Of a stretch of 64,000 nucleotides of DNA, positions 8,127 through 17,907 are shown one piece after another. The stretch spans positions 62,001 through 126,000 of the forward strand of contig JBCBCN010000005.1 of assembly GCA_038530555.1 (NCBI GenBank), written 5' to 3'. A program made the translations under genes and the position numbers. Every line of letters begins with the position of its first letter. Position 1 is the first letter of the stretch. The notes under the pieces were generated by a model. That model was not told the DNA's origin. It searched no databases and worked only from the letters and a program-made list of their open reading frames with translations. The stretch is from HKCCE3408 sp038530555 (lineage in GTDB: Bacteria; Pseudomonadota; Alphaproteobacteria; Rhodobacterales; Rhodobacteraceae).

Positions 8127-9502
8127 TGGCTGATCTTTCCGCCGGACCCGCCCCCAAGCCAGCGATCTCGCTGTTCGTCACGCCCGCCCAAGTGCGCAAG
8201 CGCCACCGGCAGGGCACGGCGTTGCGCTATTTTGGGCTCGCCGCGATCAGCTTGGTGCTGTTCTTTCTGGCGGTCCTGCTGTTCTCGATCGTATCACGCG
8301 GCTTGCCCGCATTATGGCAGTATCAAGCGCAGATTGAGCTGTTATACGACCCTGAGATCCTGACCCCGGACGAGGGGGAGGCGACGTCGGAGACCGTCTC
8401 CCGCGTCAGCCTGCGTTCGGGCTTTGAACGCGGCATTTTCGCGGGCTCCATGAGGCGCACTTTAGAAGGCGCAGGGATCGACACGGCCGAGTTTGCCGAT
8501 GGCGATCTGTCTGAGTTGATCTTTGCCGCCAACCGCCGCGACTTGCGCGACCGGGTCGCCGCCAACCTCAATCTGATCGGCACGACTGAGACGGTAAATA
8601 TCCCCATCGCTCTGACCGTGACGCGGTATCTGTCTGGTGAGCTGTCGGGCGAAGGCCGGGCCCAGATGCCCCCGGGCATCGAGGAGCCACAGCTTCGCCT
8701 GATCGACGCGATGGTCGAGGCCGGCCTGATCGAACGCGGCTTCCGCTGGGCCTTTTTCAGCAATGTCTACAGCCAATCTGGAGAGGTCGCGGGGATCGGC
8801 CCGGCGCTGATGGGCTCGCTCTATATGATGCTTGTCGTCCTGGTCTTTTCGCTGATCTTTGGGGTCGCGGCCTCGATCTATCTTGAGGAATTCGCGCCAA
8901 AGAACCGCCTTACCGATTTCATCGAGATCAACATCTCCAATCTCGCGGCGGTGCCATCTATCGTCTACGGCATCCTGGGCGCGGCGATCTTATTCACGCT
9001 GACCGATCTGGGCTTTGGCAATTCGATCCGCGGCACCGCGCTTCTGGGAGGGATTGTCTTATCGCTTATGACGCTGCCGACCATTGTGATCGCCACGCGC
9101 GCGGCATTGAAGGGCGTGCCACCGTCGATCCGGGATGCAGCGCTAGGTGTCGGTGCGTCCAAGATGCAGACGACGTTTCACCATGTGTTGCCGCTCGCGG
9201 CGCCCGGAATTCTGACCGGGACGATCATTGGGATTGCCCAAGCCTTGGGAGAGACCGCGCCGCTGTTGCTCATCGGGTTGTCGGTCTCAACCGGGGCCGA
9301 GCTTTTGTCGTCGCCTCTCAATGGCGGCCTTCTGGAACAAACACAGTCGATGCCGACCGTCGTCTATCTGTTTGCTCAGAACGAGGACGCCCCCGTGCGC
9401 GAAGGTTTGGCCCAGTCGGCCATCCTTGTGATGCTGCTGCTCTTGTTTGCCCTGAACATTTTGGCGATCTTTCTGCGGCGGAAATTCGAGCGGAGATGGT
9501 GA
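8126..9502 (+). CDS. pstA: phosphate ABC transporter permease PstA
   Basis: Partner permease, 458 residues. An N-terminal cytosolic tail and first membrane helix (about 28-55) are followed by a long periplasmic domain of about 170 residues (DUF3333-type) before the conserved permease domain from about residue 225. The IYLEEFAPKNRLTDFIEINI and ALGVGASKMQTTFHHVLP motifs identify PstA. It starts one base into the pstC stop codon and ends 18 bases before pstB. Confidence 0.93.
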   Translation: MADLSAGPAPKPAISLFVTPAQVRKRHRQGTALRYFGLAAISLVLFFLAVLLFSIVSRGLPALWQYQAQIELLYDPEILTPDEGEATSETVSRVSLRSGFERGIFAGSMRRTLEGAGIDTAEFADGDLSELIFAANRRDLRDRVAANLNLIGTTETVNIPIALTVTRYLSGELSGEGRAQMPPGIEEPQLRLIDAMVEAGLIERGFRWAFFSNVYSQSGEVAGIGPALMGSLYMMLVVLVFSLIFGVAASIYLEEFAPKNRLTDFIEINISNLAAVPSIVYGILGAAILFTLTDLGFGNSIRGTALLGGIVLSLMTLPTIVIATRAALKGVPPSIRDAALGVGASKMQTTFHHVLPLAAPGILTGTIIGIAQALGETAPLLLIGLSVSTGAELLSSPLNGGLLEQTQSMPTVVYLFAQNEDAPVREGLAQSAILVMLLLLFALNILAIFLRRKFERRW

Positions 9503-9520
9503 TCGATGGAGGATAGCGAT

Positions 9521-10318
9521 ATGAACGATATGCGTTTTGCACAGGCCGACTTGGAGGCTGCGGCCACGAAGTTCAGCGCCCGCAACGTCGATGTCTTCTA
9601 CGGCGACACCCATGCCATCAAAAGCGTGGATGTGGATATTGCCGACAAGACCGTGACCGCCTTCATCGGCCCTTCGGGCTGCGGGAAATCGACCTTTCTG
9701 CGCTGTCTGAACAGGATGAATGACACCATCGACGTGGCGCGCGTCAGCGGTGAGATCACGCTCGATGGTGAGGATATCTACGACAAGCGGGTCGATCCCG
9801 TTCAGTTGCGCGCCAAGGTCGGCATGGTCTTTCAAAAGCCCAATCCGTTCCCGAAATCGATCTACGACAACGTCGCCTATGGCCCGCGCATCCACGGCCT
9901 TGCGCGGGACAAAGGCACTCTGGATCAGATCGTGCAGGATAGCCTGGAGCGTGCAGCCCTGTGGGAGGAGGTCAAAGACCGCCTCGGCCAGCCGGGCACT
10001 GGCCTGTCGGGCGGTCAGCAACAGCGCCTTTGCATCGCGCGCGCCGTGGCGACCAACCCCGAGGTTCTTTTGATGGATGAGCCGTGTTCGGCGCTTGATC
10101 CGATCGCGACGGCCCAGGTCGAAGAACTGATCGATGATCTGCGGTCGCGCTTCTCGGTTGTGATCGTCACCCACTCGATGCAGCAAGCCGCCCGCGTTAG
10201 CCAGCGCACGGCCTTCTTCCATTTGGGCGAGTTGGTTGAGTTCGGTGATACCGGGCAAATTTTCACCAACCCGTCCGACAGCCGTACCGAGAGTTATATT
10301 ACCGGGCGCATTGGCTAA
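9521..10318 (+). CDS. pstB: phosphate import ATPase PstB
   Basis: ATPase of the Pst system, 265 residues from the ATG at 9521, which has GGAGG 8 bases upstream; an ATG at 9506 would add five residues but lacks a good site. Motifs: Walker A GPSGCGKST, LRCLNRMND after it, VFQKPNPFPKSIYDNV Q-loop, signature LSGGQQQR and Walker B VLLMDEPCSALDPIAT. These are specific for PstB. Fourth gene of the operon. Confidence 0.96.
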   Translation: MNDMRFAQADLEAAATKFSARNVDVFYGDTHAIKSVDVDIADKTVTAFIGPSGCGKSTFLRCLNRMNDTIDVARVSGEITLDGEDIYDKRVDPVQLRAKVGMVFQKPNPFPKSIYDNVAYGPRIHGLARDKGTLDQIVQDSLERAALWEEVKDRLGQPGTGLSGGQQQRLCIARAVATNPEVLLMDEPCSALDPIATAQVEELIDDLRSRFSVVIVTHSMQQAARVSQRTAFFHLGELVEFGDTGQIFTNPSDSRTESYITGRIG

Positions 10319-10344
10319 AGGCCGCGCACACAAGGATAAAACAC

Positions 10345-11055
10345 ATGCCACAAGAGCATATCGTTTCCAGCTTTGACCGAGATCTCGAGGGGATTCAGGC
10401 CCTCATCATGCGAATGGGCGGCTTGGTCGAGGAGAGCATCTTGAATGCCGCGACCGCGCTGGAGACCCGCGATGAGGAACTGGCGCAGCGCGTGCGTCGC
10501 GCCGATAAGGCCATTGATGAGCTCGAGCTTCAGGTCAACGAGGAAGCCGCCCGGATCATCGCACTACGTGCGCCCGCAGCGAGCGATCTGCGCACTGTCC
10601 TGAGCATCTTCCGCCTGTCTGCAAATCTCGAGCGCATCGGTGACTATTCCAAGAACATCGCCAAACGCTCCACCGTGCTGATCCAAACCCAGCCGATCAA
10701 CGGCACGGCTCACGCGCTCAAGCGGATGGCGGGATCGGTTGAGGTGATGCTTAAGGACGTACTTGACGCCTACATTCAGCGCGACGCGGAATTGGCCGAG
10801 GACGTGCGCGCGCGCGATCATCAGGTCGATCAGATGTATTCAGCGCTCTTCCGCGAATACCTGACCCATATGATGGAGGATCCGCGCAACATCACCGCCT
10901 GTATGCACTTGCACTTCATCGCTAAGAACGTGGAACGCATGGGCGATCACGTGACCTCGATAGCCGAACAGGTGATTTACATGGTCACAGGCGAGTTGCC
11001 CGACGAGGACCGCCAAAAAGAAGACCGAACGCCCTATGAGGGTGTGGTGAGCTAG
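10345..11055 (+). CDS. phoU: phosphate signalling protein PhoU
   Basis: 236-residue helical protein with two PhoU repeats (about residues 18-105 and 120-210), including ADLRTVLSIFRLSANLERIGDYSKNI-type and HLHFIAKNVERMGDHVTSIAEQV motifs with the E/D-rich metal-binding helices. PhoU links Pst transporter state to the PhoR-PhoB two-component system and restrains uptake. It lies 26 bases after pstB and 3 bases before phoB. Confidence 0.95.
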   Translation: MPQEHIVSSFDRDLEGIQALIMRMGGLVEESILNAATALETRDEELAQRVRRADKAIDELELQVNEEAARIIALRAPAASDLRTVLSIFRLSANLERIGDYSKNIAKRSTVLIQTQPINGTAHALKRMAGSVEVMLKDVLDAYIQRDAELAEDVRARDHQVDQMYSALFREYLTHMMEDPRNITACMHLHFIAKNVERMGDHVTSIAEQVIYMVTGELPDEDRQKEDRTPYEGVVS

Positions 11056-11058
11056 GCC

Positions 11059-11745
11059 ATGGCGGGCGAACCCACGGTCTTGGTGGTGGAGGATGAACCG
11101 GCTCAGCGCGAAGTGCTCGTCTACAACATCGCGGCCGAGGGCTATCTTGTACAAACGGCTGCATCCGGCGACGAAGCGCTCCTGCTTGTTCAAGAAGAGC
11201 CGCCCGATCTGGTCGTGCTCGATTGGATGCTGCCGGGCCTGTCAGGGATCGAGGTCTGCCGTCAGCTAAAGGCCGGTCGCGACACGGCGGCCATCCCGGT
11301 CATCATGCTCTCGGCCCGGTCCGAGGAGGTCGACAAATTGCGCGGGCTTGAGATCGGTGCGGACGATTATGTCACGAAACCCTATTCCGTGGCTGAGCTT
11401 TTGGCCCGTTTGCGCACCCAGATGCGCCGCATCCGGCCCGCCTCCACCTCCGAGGCGCTGACCTATGAGGACATTCGCGTGGATCTGGCCGCCCACCGGG
11501 TGTTCCGCGAGGAGACAGAAGTGGCGCTGGGGCCAACGGAATTTCGCCTGCTGACCACATTCATGGAACGGCCAGGCCGCGTTTGGAGCCGAGAGCAGCT
11601 GCTCGACCGGGTCTGGGGGCGAGAGATCTATGTCGATAGCCGCACCGTGGACGTCCATATCGGGCGATTGCGAAAGGCCCTGCGCAAAGCGGGCGAGGGT
11701 GATCCGATCCGAACGGTGCGCGGCGCAGGCTACTCCCTCGGCTAA
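11059..11745 (+). CDS. phoB: phosphate regulon response regulator PhoB
   Basis: 228-residue OmpR-family response regulator. Receiver domain (about 1-120) has the acidic pocket VEDEPAQ, the phospho-acceptor Asp in VVLDWMLPG (about residue 54) and the Lys of YVTKPYS (about 106). The C-terminal winged helix (about 130-226) ends RTVRGAGYSLG. It should bind the PHO box before pstS. No histidine kinase gene phoR follows, so PhoR must be encoded elsewhere. Confidence 0.95.
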   Translation: MAGEPTVLVVEDEPAQREVLVYNIAAEGYLVQTAASGDEALLLVQEEPPDLVVLDWMLPGLSGIEVCRQLKAGRDTAAIPVIMLSARSEEVDKLRGLEIGADDYVTKPYSVAELLARLRTQMRRIRPASTSEALTYEDIRVDLAAHRVFREETEVALGPTEFRLLTTFMERPGRVWSREQLLDRVWGREIYVDSRTVDVHIGRLRKALRKAGEGDPIRTVRGAGYSLG

Positions 11746-11913
11746 GCCTCAGAGGGCTAGGATCGGCTATATCCGAAGCCTGCTTAGGAAACGCGCCTGC
11801 GGCAAAACTGGCGCTATCCGAATGGGGTGCCTGGCCCTATGATTTTGTCGAGGTTAGGAGAGAACCGCCGGTATCTCCAGATGTAATTGACCCAACAGAC
11901 AGGGAACGCCGAC

Positions 11914-13695
11914 ATGAAAATGACGACCGAAGAAGCCTTTGTAAAAGTCCTGCAGATGCACGGAATTGAGCATGCATTCGGTATCATCGGGTCGGCTATG
12001 ATGCCGATCTCGGACCTTTTCCCGGCGGCCGGTATCAAGTTCTGGGACTGTGCCCATGAATGCAATGCCGGCATGTCGGCGGATGGCTACACCCGCTCGA
12101 CCGGCAAGATGGCGATGGCAATTGCCCAAAACGGCCCGGGCATCACCAATTTCGTCACGCCGATCATGACGGCGTTCTGGAACCACACGCCGCTTCTGCT
12201 GGTCACACCGCAGGCCGCCAACAAGACCATCGGGCAGGGCGGCTTTCAGGAGATGCAGCAGATGCGCCTGTTCTCCGATTGCGTCTGTTACCAGGAAGAA
12301 GTTCGCGACCCCTCGCGCATCGCCGAAGTGTTGAACCGCGTGATCCTCAAGGCCTTCCGTGGCTCTGCGCCCGCACAGATCAACGTGCCGCGCGATTTTT
12401 GGACACAAGTGATCGACATCGATCTTCCGCAAGTGGTGCGGATCGAGCATCCCTCGGGTGACGCGGCGGCCATCGCCAAGGCGGCCGAGCTTTTGAGCAA
12501 GGCCAAATTCCCTGTGATCCTGAACGGCGCTGGTGTGATCTTGTCGGGCGGCATTGAGGCTTCCGCTAAGCTCGCCGAGGCGCTGTCTGCACCGGTTTGC
12601 TGCAACTACCAGCACAACGATGCTTTCCCGGGAAACCACCCGCTTTTTTGCGGGCCGCTGGGCTATAACGGCTCAAAGGCGGGCATGAAGATGATCTCGC
12701 AGGCCGATGTGGTTTTGGCCCTAGGCACGCGGCTCAACCCGTTCTCCTCGCTTCCGGCCTATCAGACCGAATATTGGCCCGCTAACGCCAAGCTGATCCA
12801 AGTTGATATAAACGCGGATCGGATCGGCCTGACCAAGCGCGTCGATGTCGGTATCCAGGGTGACGCGAAGAAAGTGGCCGAGGCGCTTTTAGCCGGTCTC
12901 TCTGACAACGCGGGCGAAGCTGGACGGGCCGACCGCGAGGCCACGATCGCGCAAGCGAAATCTGCTTGGGCGCAGGAGCTCTCGTCGATGGACCATGAGG
13001 AAGACGACGACGGTACAAGCTGGAACGAGCGTGCCCGCAACCGTGAGCCCGACCGTATGAGCCCGCGCATGGCTTGGCGGGCGATTCAGCAGGTGCTACC
13101 GCGTGAGGCGATCATCTCCTCGGATATCGGCAATAACTGCGCCATCGGCAATGCCTATCCAAGCTTTGACGAGGGCCGCAAATACCTTGCGCCCGGTCTA
13201 TTTGGACCCTGCGGCTATGGCCTGCCGTCAATCCTGGGCGCCAAGATCGGCAACCCGGATGTGCCGGTCGTGGGCTTTGCGGGTGACGGTGCCTTTGGCA
13301 TCTCGATGAACGAAATGACGGCTTGCGGTCGTAACGATTGGCCGCCGATCACGATGATCATCTTCCGCAATTACCAGTGGGGCGCGGAAAAGCGGAACAC
13401 CACGCTTTGGTTCGAAGATAATTTTGTCGGAACCGAGCTCAATCTGGGTGTGGAATACGCCAAGATCGCCGATGGCTGCGGCCTGAAGGGCGTGCAGGTG
13501 ACCGGCATGGACGCCCTGACCGATGCTCTGAATGTCGCCGTTAAAGAGCAAATGGAAGACGGCGTGACGACCTTTATTGAGGTGGTTCTGAACCAAGAGC
13601 TGGGCGAGCCGTTCCGCCGCGATGCTATGAAAAAGCCGGTCTCGGTCGCGGGTATCAATCCGGCCGATTTCATGCCGCAAGAGCCCGCGCTCTAA
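11914..13695 (+). CDS. xsc: sulfoacetaldehyde acetyltransferase
   Basis: Thiamine-diphosphate enzyme that converts sulfoacetaldehyde and phosphate into acetyl phosphate and sulfite in taurine and other C2-sulfonate breakdown. 593 residues from the ATG at 11914, preceded by AGGGA; a TTG at 11887 would add nine unlikely residues. Family signs are the N-terminal MTTEEAFVKVLQMHGIEHAFGIIGSAMMPISDLF, AHECNAGMSADGY, and the diphosphate-binding GDGAFGISMNE near residue 460. pta follows 2 bases later, so the acetyl phosphate is probably passed to Pta. Confidence 0.95.
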   Translation: MKMTTEEAFVKVLQMHGIEHAFGIIGSAMMPISDLFPAAGIKFWDCAHECNAGMSADGYTRSTGKMAMAIAQNGPGITNFVTPIMTAFWNHTPLLLVTPQAANKTIGQGGFQEMQQMRLFSDCVCYQEEVRDPSRIAEVLNRVILKAFRGSAPAQINVPRDFWTQVIDIDLPQVVRIEHPSGDAAAIAKAAELLSKAKFPVILNGAGVILSGGIEASAKLAEALSAPVCCNYQHNDAFPGNHPLFCGPLGYNGSKAGMKMISQADVVLALGTRLNPFSSLPAYQTEYWPANAKLIQVDINADRIGLTKRVDVGIQGDAKKVAEALLAGLSDNAGEAGRADREATIAQAKSAWAQELSSMDHEEDDDGTSWNERARNREPDRMSPRMAWRAIQQVLPREAIISSDIGNNCAIGNAYPSFDEGRKYLAPGLFGPCGYGLPSILGAKIGNPDVPVVGFAGDGAFGISMNEMTACGRNDWPPITMIIFRNYQWGAEKRNTTLWFEDNFVGTELNLGVEYAKIADGCGLKGVQVTGMDALTDALNVAVKEQMEDGVTTFIEVVLNQELGEPFRRDAMKKPVSVAGINPADFMPQEPAL

Positions 13696-13697
13696 GC

Positions 13698-14690
13698 GTG
13701 TCTGAGCAAAGCCCCCCGGCGGTTTTCACACGTCTCGAGGAGGTTTGCCGGGCTCATAAGCCGCGGCTGATCTTCCCCGAGGGCAATGATCCTCGCGTGC
13801 GCGCGGCGGCTGAAAGAGCCGCCGCCGCAGGCTTGGCGCAGCCCATCCTGTTGGGATCGGATCTCGGGCAGGCGGCGACGGGCGTCAGCCATTTCAGCCC
13901 CGAGGTATCGCCGCATTTCCAGGCCTATTCGGAGGCCTTTCACCAGTTGCGCAAGCACAAGGGCGTGGATCTGCCCGGCGCGGCAGAGGCGATGCGCAAC
14001 CCCCTGGTCTTTGCCGCGATGGCGGTCAGGCAAGGGGATGCGGACGGCACGATCGGGGGCGCGGTCAATGCCACCGCCGATATCGTGCGCGCCGCCTTGC
14101 AGGTCATCGGGACGGCGCCTGATCAATCGATGGTGTCGAGCTTTTTTCTGATGCAATTGCCGCCGCCCCAAAACCGTGCGGTAATCTTTGCCGATTGCGG
14201 CCTGGTGGTTGAGCCATCGCCCAGCGAACTGGCCGAAATCGCGATTGCCTCAGCGCGGTCCCTACGCCTGCTCACCGGGGAAGAGCCGCGCATCGCATTC
14301 CTCTCCTTCTCCACACTCGGCAGTGCGCAGCACGTACGCATCAATGCAACGCGCGAGGCTTTGTCCCTTGCGAAGGCACGCGCGCCCGAGATCGCCATGG
14401 ATGGTGAGTTGCAATTCGATGCGGCCATGGTTTCTGAAATCGCGGAACGCAAAGCTTCCGGCTCTCCGGTCGCTGGCCAGGCCAATGTCTTTGTGTTTCC
14501 AAATCTCGAAGCTGGAAATATCGGCTACAAGATCGCCGAGCGCATTGGCGGTGCTATCGCCATCGGGCCCACGCTCCAGGGCCTTGCCCGTCCGGCCAAC
14601 GATCTATCGCGCGGCTGTTCGGCCGAGGACATCTACAAAATGATTGCCGTCACGGGCGCACAAGCGGCGGCAGATCAAGCGACCGTTTAG
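13698..14690 (+). CDS. pta: phosphate acetyltransferase
   Basis: 330-residue PTA_PTB-family enzyme converting acetyl phosphate and CoA into acetyl-CoA. GTG start 2 bases after xsc. Typical segments are LIFPEGNDPRVRAAAERA, DGTIGGAVNATADIVRAALQVIG, FLSFSTLGSA and NVFVFPNLEAGNIGYKIAERIGG. This is the short form without the N-terminal regulatory domain. Tight spacing with xsc indicates a sulfoacetaldehyde-to-acetyl-CoA module. The stop overlaps the convergent gene by 4 bases. Confidence 0.94.
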   Translation: MSEQSPPAVFTRLEEVCRAHKPRLIFPEGNDPRVRAAAERAAAAGLAQPILLGSDLGQAATGVSHFSPEVSPHFQAYSEAFHQLRKHKGVDLPGAAEAMRNPLVFAAMAVRQGDADGTIGGAVNATADIVRAALQVIGTAPDQSMVSSFFLMQLPPPQNRAVIFADCGLVVEPSPSELAEIAIASARSLRLLTGEEPRIAFLSFSTLGSAQHVRINATREALSLAKARAPEIAMDGELQFDAAMVSEIAERKASGSPVAGQANVFVFPNLEAGNIGYKIAERIGGAIAIGPTLQGLARPANDLSRGCSAEDIYKMIAVTGAQAAADQATV

Positions 14691-15121
14691 GCGGTTGGCG
14701 CCGTCCCGCAGGTGCGGAAGGCTTCGACCTCCGGTGCGGCCCCGTCGAGCGAAATCTCAACTTCGCGCGTCCCCAAGCTTGCTCGCGCGGTGGTGTTGAA
14801 TTGCAAGCCGTCTAGAACATTGCCAAAACCCCGATCCGCAACGGTGAGCACGCGCCTATCCGGGCTGAGCACCTGCGCGCCGGTCTGAATGAAAATCGGC
14901 CGGGGACCGTTGAATTGCATGGCGAATACTGAGGCTTCTGGCCATGCTTCCTCACCCGAGAGGGTAATCGTGTAGAGCGGTCCCGACGGGTCGAAGGTCA
15001 GCTCAACCGTATGGCCGGGCTCTTGGTGGGTGAGACGGCAAAGTCCGGCCTCGCTTGACGCCTGCCAAGCAACGGCGGGAAGTGGAACGGTGAGGGCGAG
15101 CAGAAAAGGGATCATACGCAT
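14687..15121 (-). CDS. small secreted protein, function unknown
   Basis: 144 residues with a signal peptide (MRMIPFLLALTVPLPAVAW). The mature part has two cysteines (in AGLCRL and TCGTAP), at opposite ends, which could form a disulfide. It is mostly predicted beta-rich (alternating hydrophobic residues). I do not recognise the family. It is convergent with pta, overlapping it by 4 bases, and divergent from the DUF427 gene. Confidence 0.72.
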   Translation of the reverse strand: MRMIPFLLALTVPLPAVAWQASSEAGLCRLTHQEPGHTVELTFDPSGPLYTITLSGEEAWPEASVFAMQFNGPRPIFIQTGAQVLSPDRRVLTVADRGFGNVLDGLQFNTTARASLGTREVEISLDGAAPEVEAFRTCGTAPTA

Positions 15122-15208
15122 GACGGGTATTTAGCGCGGAGGAAGGCAAGGCCAAATCCGTCTACCAAATCCGTGGCGCTCTCTGCGCGTCGGTCTATTT
15201 GCACCACG

Positions 15209-15679
15209 ATGACGCTACCCACTGAACATGTTCAAGACTACCCCCGCCCACCGCTTCTAGAGCCTGCGCCCTATCGCATCACCGCGGAGGCCGCTGGCCA
15301 CCGCGTCATTGACACCGAAGGCGCCTGGCGGGTCTGCGAAACGCACCATCCGCCGACCTACTATTTCCCGGTAGGGTCTATCATCGCCGAGCTTGTCCCT
15401 GCCCGCGGATCGTCCTGGTGCGAGTGGAAGGGGCAGGCGAGCTATTGGAGCCTCAAGATCGGCGAGGTCGTTCTTCCACGCATTGGCTGGAGCTATCCCA
15501 GACCCAGCCCGGGCTTTGAGCCGATCGGTGACTACTTGAGCTTCTACCCCGAGCATTTCGAGAGCGCCGAGGTCGCGGGCCTAAAGGTCCGCGCCCAGCC
15601 AGGGGATTTTTATGGTGGCTGGGTGACGGACAACTTGACCGGGATCGTGAAGGGCGGGCCGGGGACGTTGGGGTGGTGA
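15209..15679 (+). CDS. DUF427 domain protein
   Basis: 156-residue cytosolic protein from the ATG at 15209. The frame is open 12 codons further upstream but that part lacks family features. VIDTEGAWRVCETHHPPTYYFP, SSWCEWKGQASYWSL, the aromatic pair WSYP and the closing DFYGGWVT are DUF427 hallmarks (a small beta-barrel of unknown activity). Apparently a single gene between two minus-strand genes. Confidence 0.85.
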   Translation: MTLPTEHVQDYPRPPLLEPAPYRITAEAAGHRVIDTEGAWRVCETHHPPTYYFPVGSIIAELVPARGSSWCEWKGQASYWSLKIGEVVLPRIGWSYPRPSPGFEPIGDYLSFYPEHFESAEVAGLKVRAQPGDFYGGWVTDNLTGIVKGGPGTLGW

Positions 15680-15705
15680 GGGTAGCAACTTGTGCTGACG
15701 CCGAG

Positions 15706-17907
15706 CTAACCCGACCGCTTCTTCCGCCGCTTCACCCCGCCCCTCTGCCCAGGCCGACCCGCCGTACTCCGGCCCTCGGCCTTGGCGGCGTCTTCCACCG
15801 CTTGCTCGACGGCTGATTGGCGCGCCAGGGGGTCGTCGGCAACGGCCAAATCCACCGCTTCCAGGCGCTTGATCTCGTCGCGCATCCGGGCGGCTTCCTC
15901 AAACTCCAGGTTCTCGGCCGCCTTGCGCATCTGGTCCTTGAGCGCGCTGAGATGTGCTTGCAGGTTCGCGCCGACATTGGCCTTGTCGACTTTCGCCGTC
16001 ACGCGGTTCATGTCCACATCGCCCTTATAGAGACCGGCCAAAACGTCCTCGACGTTCTTCTTCACAGTTTCCGGCGTGATCCCGTGCTCTTCATTATAGG
16101 CAATCTGCTTGGCGCGGCGGCGGTCGGTCTCGCGCATCGCGCGTTCCATCGAGCCGGTGATTTTGTCAGCATACATGATCACTCGGCCCTCGGCGTTCCG
16201 CGCGGCGCGTCCGATGGTCTGCACCAAGGAGGTTTCCGAGCGCAAAAACCCCTCTTTGTCGGCATCCAGAATGGCCACAAGGCCGCATTCGGGGATGTCG
16301 AGACCCTCACGCAGCAGGTTGATGCCCACCAGGACGTCGAAGGCTCCCAGCCGCAGATCGCGCAAGATCTCGATACGCTCGATCGTATCGATATCGGAAT
16401 GCATATAGCGCACGCGTACGCCGTGTTCGTGCAGGTATTCTGTCAGATCCTCGGCCATGCGCTTGGTCAGCGTCGTGACCAGGACGCGGAAGCCGTCTGC
16501 GGCGACTTTCTTAACCTCATCAAGAAGGTCATCGACCTGCATATCGACCGGGCGGATTTCAACCTGCGGGTCAAGAAGGCCGGTAGGACGGATCACCTGT
16601 TCGGTGAAAACGCCGCCTGAACGGTCGATCTCCCAGGCCGCTGGCGTGGCCGAGACAAACACAGATTGCGGGCGCATTGCGTCCCATTCCTCAAATTTGA
16701 GTGGGCGGTTGTCCATGCAGGACGGCAGGCGAAAGCCATGCTCGGCCAGGGTAAATTTGCGCCGATAGTCGCCGCGATACATGCCACCGATTTGCGGCAC
16801 ACTCACATGGCTTTCATCCGCGAAGACGATGGCATTGTCAGGGATGTATTCGAACAGCGTCGGCGGCGGCTCACCGGGTGCGCGACCGGTCAGATAACGC
16901 GAGTAATTCTCGATCCCGTTGCAGACACCTGTGGCCTCCAGCATTTCGAGATCGAAGTTCGTGCGCTGCTCCAGGCGCTGGGCCTCGAGAAGTTTGCCCT
17001 CGCCGACAAGCTGATCTAGGCGCACCTGAAGCTCGGCTTTGATGCCTTTCATCGCCTGCTGCATCGTCGGGCGCGGCGTCACATAGTGCGAATTGGCGTA
17101 GACCCGGATCTTATCGAACGTGTCGGTCTTAGCGCCGGTGAGCGGGTCGAATTCGGTGATGCCTTCGAGCTCTTCTCCGAAAAAGCTGAGCTTCCAGGCA
17201 CGGTCTTCGAGGTGGGCCGGCCAGATCTCCAGGCTGTCGCCGCGCACGCGGAAGCTTCCGCGCGCGAAGGCCTGATCGTTTCGGCGGTATTGCTGCGCCA
17301 CCAGATCGGCCATCACTTTGCGCTGATCATAATCGCGCCCAGCATGCAGGTCTTGTGTCATCGCGCCGTAAGTCTCGACCGAGCCGATACCGTAAATGCA
17401 GCTGACCGAGGCGACGATCACAACATCGTCCCGCTCGAGCAGGGCCCGGGTGGCCGAGTGGCGCATCCGATCAATCTGCTCGTTAATCTGGCTTTCCTTC
17501 TCGATATATGTGTCGGAGCGGGCGACATAGGCCTCGGGCTGATAGTAGTCGTAGTAGCTGACGAAGTACTCGACCGCGTTTTCCGGAAAGAAGCCTTTGA
17601 ACTCGCCGTAAAGCTGAGCGGCCAGGGTCTTGTTGGGCGCCAAGATTATGGCCGGGCGCTGAGTTTCCTCGATCACTTTAGCCATGGTGAACGTCTTGCC
17701 GGTGCCGGTCGCGCCCAACAGGACCTGATCCTGTTCCAAGGAGTTGATGCCCTCAGACAGCTCAGCAATGGCCGTGGGCTGATCGCCCGCCGGCTCAAAC
17801 TCGGTATGCATCACAAAGCGTTTGCCGCCTTCGAGCTTTTCGCGCTGCGCCGCGACGCTGACATCGCGGTCCGAGGGCGGCATGGCTTGCGGGGAGTTGT
17901 TATGCAT
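15706..17907 (-). CDS. uvrB: excinuclease ABC subunit UvrB
   Basis: Damage-verifying helicase of nucleotide excision repair, 733 residues. Walker A GATGTGKT is at 65-72; the DNA-clamping beta-hairpin YYDYYQPEAY follows; helicase motifs include DESHV, VSATP and TIGRAARN; the C-terminal UvrB/UvrC coiled region (LKDQMRKAAENLEFEEAARMRDEI) is near 645-680. It is about 60 residues longer than the E. coli protein, by a 30-residue leader and a basic tail ending GGVKRRKKRSG. No alphaproteobacterial LexA box (GTTC-N7-GTTC) was seen upstream. Confidence 0.97.
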   Translation of the reverse strand: MHNNSPQAMPPSDRDVSVAAQREKLEGGKRFVMHTEFEPAGDQPTAIAELSEGINSLEQDQVLLGATGTGKTFTMAKVIEETQRPAIILAPNKTLAAQLYGEFKGFFPENAVEYFVSYYDYYQPEAYVARSDTYIEKESQINEQIDRMRHSATRALLERDDVVIVASVSCIYGIGSVETYGAMTQDLHAGRDYDQRKVMADLVAQQYRRNDQAFARGSFRVRGDSLEIWPAHLEDRAWKLSFFGEELEGITEFDPLTGAKTDTFDKIRVYANSHYVTPRPTMQQAMKGIKAELQVRLDQLVGEGKLLEAQRLEQRTNFDLEMLEATGVCNGIENYSRYLTGRAPGEPPPTLFEYIPDNAIVFADESHVSVPQIGGMYRGDYRRKFTLAEHGFRLPSCMDNRPLKFEEWDAMRPQSVFVSATPAAWEIDRSGGVFTEQVIRPTGLLDPQVEIRPVDMQVDDLLDEVKKVAADGFRVLVTTLTKRMAEDLTEYLHEHGVRVRYMHSDIDTIERIEILRDLRLGAFDVLVGINLLREGLDIPECGLVAILDADKEGFLRSETSLVQTIGRAARNAEGRVIMYADKITGSMERAMRETDRRRAKQIAYNEEHGITPETVKKNVEDVLAGLYKGDVDMNRVTAKVDKANVGANLQAHLSALKDQMRKAAENLEFEEAARMRDEIKRLEAVDLAVADDPLARQSAVEQAVEDAAKAEGRSTAGRPGQRGGVKRRKKRSG

